A stretch of 5,797 bases of DNA from contig JAKEIF010000103.1 of the NCBI GenBank assembly GCA_022545875.1, positions 1 through 5,797 of the forward strand. Reading direction: 5' to 3'. Shown one piece after another: positions 5,311-5,797 of this stretch. Both the position numbers and the translations under genes were made by a program. Under the pieces are notes generated by a model. The model saw only the letters and a list, made by a program, of their open reading frames with translations, was not told where the DNA came from and made no database searches. This DNA is from Nitrososphaera sp. Its GTDB lineage: Archaea > Thermoproteota > Nitrososphaeria > Nitrososphaerales > Nitrososphaeraceae. Each line of letters starts with the position of its first letter. Within the stretch, counting starts at the first letter, position 1.

Positions 5311-5315
5311 CCTCC
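5311..5315 (-). promoter_or_regulatory. Shine-Dalgarno sequence of dtdA, supporting a TTG start
   Basis: The minus strand reads GGAGG, separated by 8 nt (ATTGCTAG) from the TTG at 5302-5300. It is the clearest ribosome-binding site in the window and decides the start. No in-frame ATG precedes the conserved domain, and the codon just before TTG is a stop. The other genes here lack a comparable site. Confidence 0.75.
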
Positions 5316-5317
5316 AT

Positions 5318-5366
5318 AGCATTGTAATTTTAGCATTGTCGCATGCTAAACAGGTGATAAAATGCT
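5318..5366. repeat. Symmetric AGCAT / ATGCT array upstream of dtdA
   Basis: Four 5-bp elements lie in mirror order on the plus strand: AGCAT at 5318-5322 and 5332-5336, then ATGCT at 5343-5347 and 5362-5366. The inner pair extends to a perfect 8-bp inverted repeat, TTTAGCAT (5329-5336) and ATGCTAAA (5343-5350), with a 6-nt spacer. The two left copies are also an 8-bp direct repeat, AGCATTGT. The array covers the region from the possible dtdA TATA box (5355-5362) to the expected transcription start near 5332. Operator or leader hairpin are both possible. Confidence 0.6.
5355..5362 (-). promoter_or_regulatory. Putative TATA box of the dtdA-ogt operon
   Basis: The minus strand reads ATTTTATC. 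Its centre would place transcription start near 5332, leaving a leader of about 30 nt that can accommodate the GGAGG at 5311-5315. The match to an archaeal box is moderate, and another T/A-rich stretch at 5325-5331 is too close to the start to serve a leader containing the Shine-Dalgarno sequence. Confidence 0.35.
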
Positions 5367-5522
5367 GTCGCAACTCCAAGTACACCTGTTCGCCACAGGG
5401 AGAAGATGTAGCTGATTACCGCAAAGGTCCGAGTCCGGTTATTCCCGTGCCGATAGCAGATCGAAAATTGGTTCCAGATACGCGTTTGGTCAGGATGGAG
5501 ATAAATAAAAGGGGTTCTAAAA
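5367..5522. other. Stretch with no recognised gene
   Basis: This part of the 495-bp right-edge region has one open plus-strand frame, running from within the dtdA gene to 5560. Its product (with CCRNSKYTCSPQGEDVADYR and PSPVIPVPIADRKLV) is low-complexity, matches no family I know, and begins antisense to dtdA, so I do not call it. No tRNA arms or ribosomal RNA are recognisable. Near its right end, ATAAATAAAAGG (5501-5512) is A/T-rich and could be a TATA element in either direction. Nothing else is supported here. Confidence 0.4.
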
Positions 5523-5523
5523 A

Positions 5524-5595
5524 TGGCGCTGTATCATCTGCGGCGGTTATAAGCAGATGAGATGGTCGACATCAGCCGATAATGATACAGCGTCG
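5524..5595. repeat. Branched inverted repeat with an 11-bp perfect outer stem
   Basis: CGCTGTATCAT (5527-5537) pairs perfectly with ATGATACAGCG (5582-5592). As RNA the stem extends by G-U, G-C and U-G pairs to 5524/5595. The 44-nt interior folds into two further arms: CTGC (5538-5541) with GCAG (5553-5556), which becomes a 7-bp arm, CATCTGC/GCAGATG, if it borrows three bases from the outer stem; and GATG (5561-5564) with CATC (5570-5573), closing a 5-nt GTCGA loop. The result is a three-way junction on either strand. It overlaps the beginning of the glyoxalase-like remnant by a few bases. Confidence 0.6.
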
Positions 5596-5708
5596 AGTTG
5601 CCAAGTCCGACAGAGGTTGAAAGCGTTCTTGAACGTCAAACTCGGAATAAAGGCGATGCCCTTTTTGGTGACCCTGACGGAAAAAAATTAAGGCTGTACG
5701 GCAGGTAA
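5586..5708 (+). pseudogene. Glyoxalase/VOC-fold C-terminal remnant
   Basis: A 40-codon open stretch after TAA-TGA stops (5580-5585) translates as YSVELPSPTEVESVLERQ followed by TRNKGDALFGDPDGKKLRLYGR and then TAA. The ending FGDPDGKKLRLYGR closely resembles the last strand of glyoxalase I/bleomycin-resistance (vicinal oxygen chelate) proteins, 'F.DPDGN.l.ly'. The preceding SPTEVESVLER resembles the helix that comes before it. A complete VOC module needs over 100 residues, and none of the three plus-strand frames upstream supplies the rest. Just upstream in the same frame, ATG 5523 gives MALYHLRRL before a stop, which vaguely recalls a VOC N-terminus. I read this as a decayed or internally deleted gene. 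It could also be a chance match, since the DPDG motif is short. Confidence 0.4.
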
Positions 5709-5797
5709 AAGTGCTGGAGTTGCAGCCCGTCATACTGCAAGTTGAGGGAAGGAGCTGATCCCGGTACTGTTACTCAGATTCCGTATTGTATCCCATG
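5709..5797. other. Right-edge stretch, no recognised gene
   Basis: These last 89 bp contain a 6-bp inverted repeat, TTGCAG (5720-5725) and CTGCAA (5735-5740), with a 9-nt loop and no following T-run. A minus-strand frame is open from the right edge to a TGA at 5730-5732 (22 codons: WDTIRNLSNSTG and onward). It could be the tail of a gene outside the window but is short enough to be chance. Confidence 0.3.

Noticed and set aside
5425..5450. A tRNA T-arm-like sequence around AGGTCCGAGTCCGG
   Set aside because: The loop lacks the TTC core, no five-base-pair stem forms around it, and no acceptor or anticodon arms are found at the expected distances.
5267..5560. Plus-strand 97-codon open frame beginning MEGSYEHVLLLQLAIL
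   Set aside because: It starts antisense inside dtdA, crosses the repeat array and ends inside the inverted repeat. Its composition resembles no family and no start signal precedes it.
5553..5575. C/D-box guide RNA suggested by GCAGATGAGA
   Set aside because: The C box (RUGAUGA) is only partly matched and no D/D' boxes with proper spacing were found.

Overview
The window looks like a piece of an ammonia-oxidising archaeon of the Nitrososphaerales (Thaumarchaeota/Nitrososphaerota), or a close relative. The evidence is two ribosomal proteins found only in archaea and eukaryotes (eL32 and eL19), an archaeal/plant-type D-aminoacyl-tRNA deacylase (DtdA/DTD2), two small winged-helix proteins of the type abundant in these genomes, a KaiC/GvpD-like ATPase, TATA-type promoters with short leaders, and moderate GC content. 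The lineage is inferred from gene content; no 16S rRNA or other phylogenetic marker beyond the ribosomal proteins is present.

Left part (1-1293): the 3' end of a winged-helix regulator gene (+) runs in from the left edge. It faces a gene (-) for a small exported protein with an Ig/TIG-like beta domain. A second winged-helix regulator (+) follows and diverges from the exported-protein gene.

Middle (1296-3193): a 480-residue RecA-fold ATPase gene (-) ends 2 bp from the second regulator. It has an intact N-terminal P-loop domain and a second KaiC-like domain whose P-loop is degenerate. A 131-bp promoter region separates it from a divergent gene (+) for a 107-residue protein that I do not recognise.

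Right part (3274-5302): eL32 and eL19 form a tight two-gene unit (+) joined by TAATG. They converge on a minus-strand pair, dtdA followed by a short O6-alkylguanine-DNA alkyltransferase gene. The stop codons of eL19 and the alkyltransferase overlap inside one CTAG. The ribosomal pair serves translation, while dtdA (tRNA proofreading) and the alkyltransferase (DNA repair) both undo chemical or stereochemical damage and probably share a transcript.

Right edge (5303-5797): about 495 bp without a convincing intact gene. It holds a symmetric AGCAT/ATGCT array over the inferred dtdA promoter, a branched inverted repeat with an 11-bp perfect outer stem, and a 40-codon stretch that reads like the C-terminal end of a glyoxalase/VOC-fold protein and is probably a gene remnant.

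No tRNA, rRNA, CRISPR array, insertion sequence or phage gene was recognised. The main novelty candidates are the unknown divergent gene beside the ATPase and the structured DNA upstream of dtdA.
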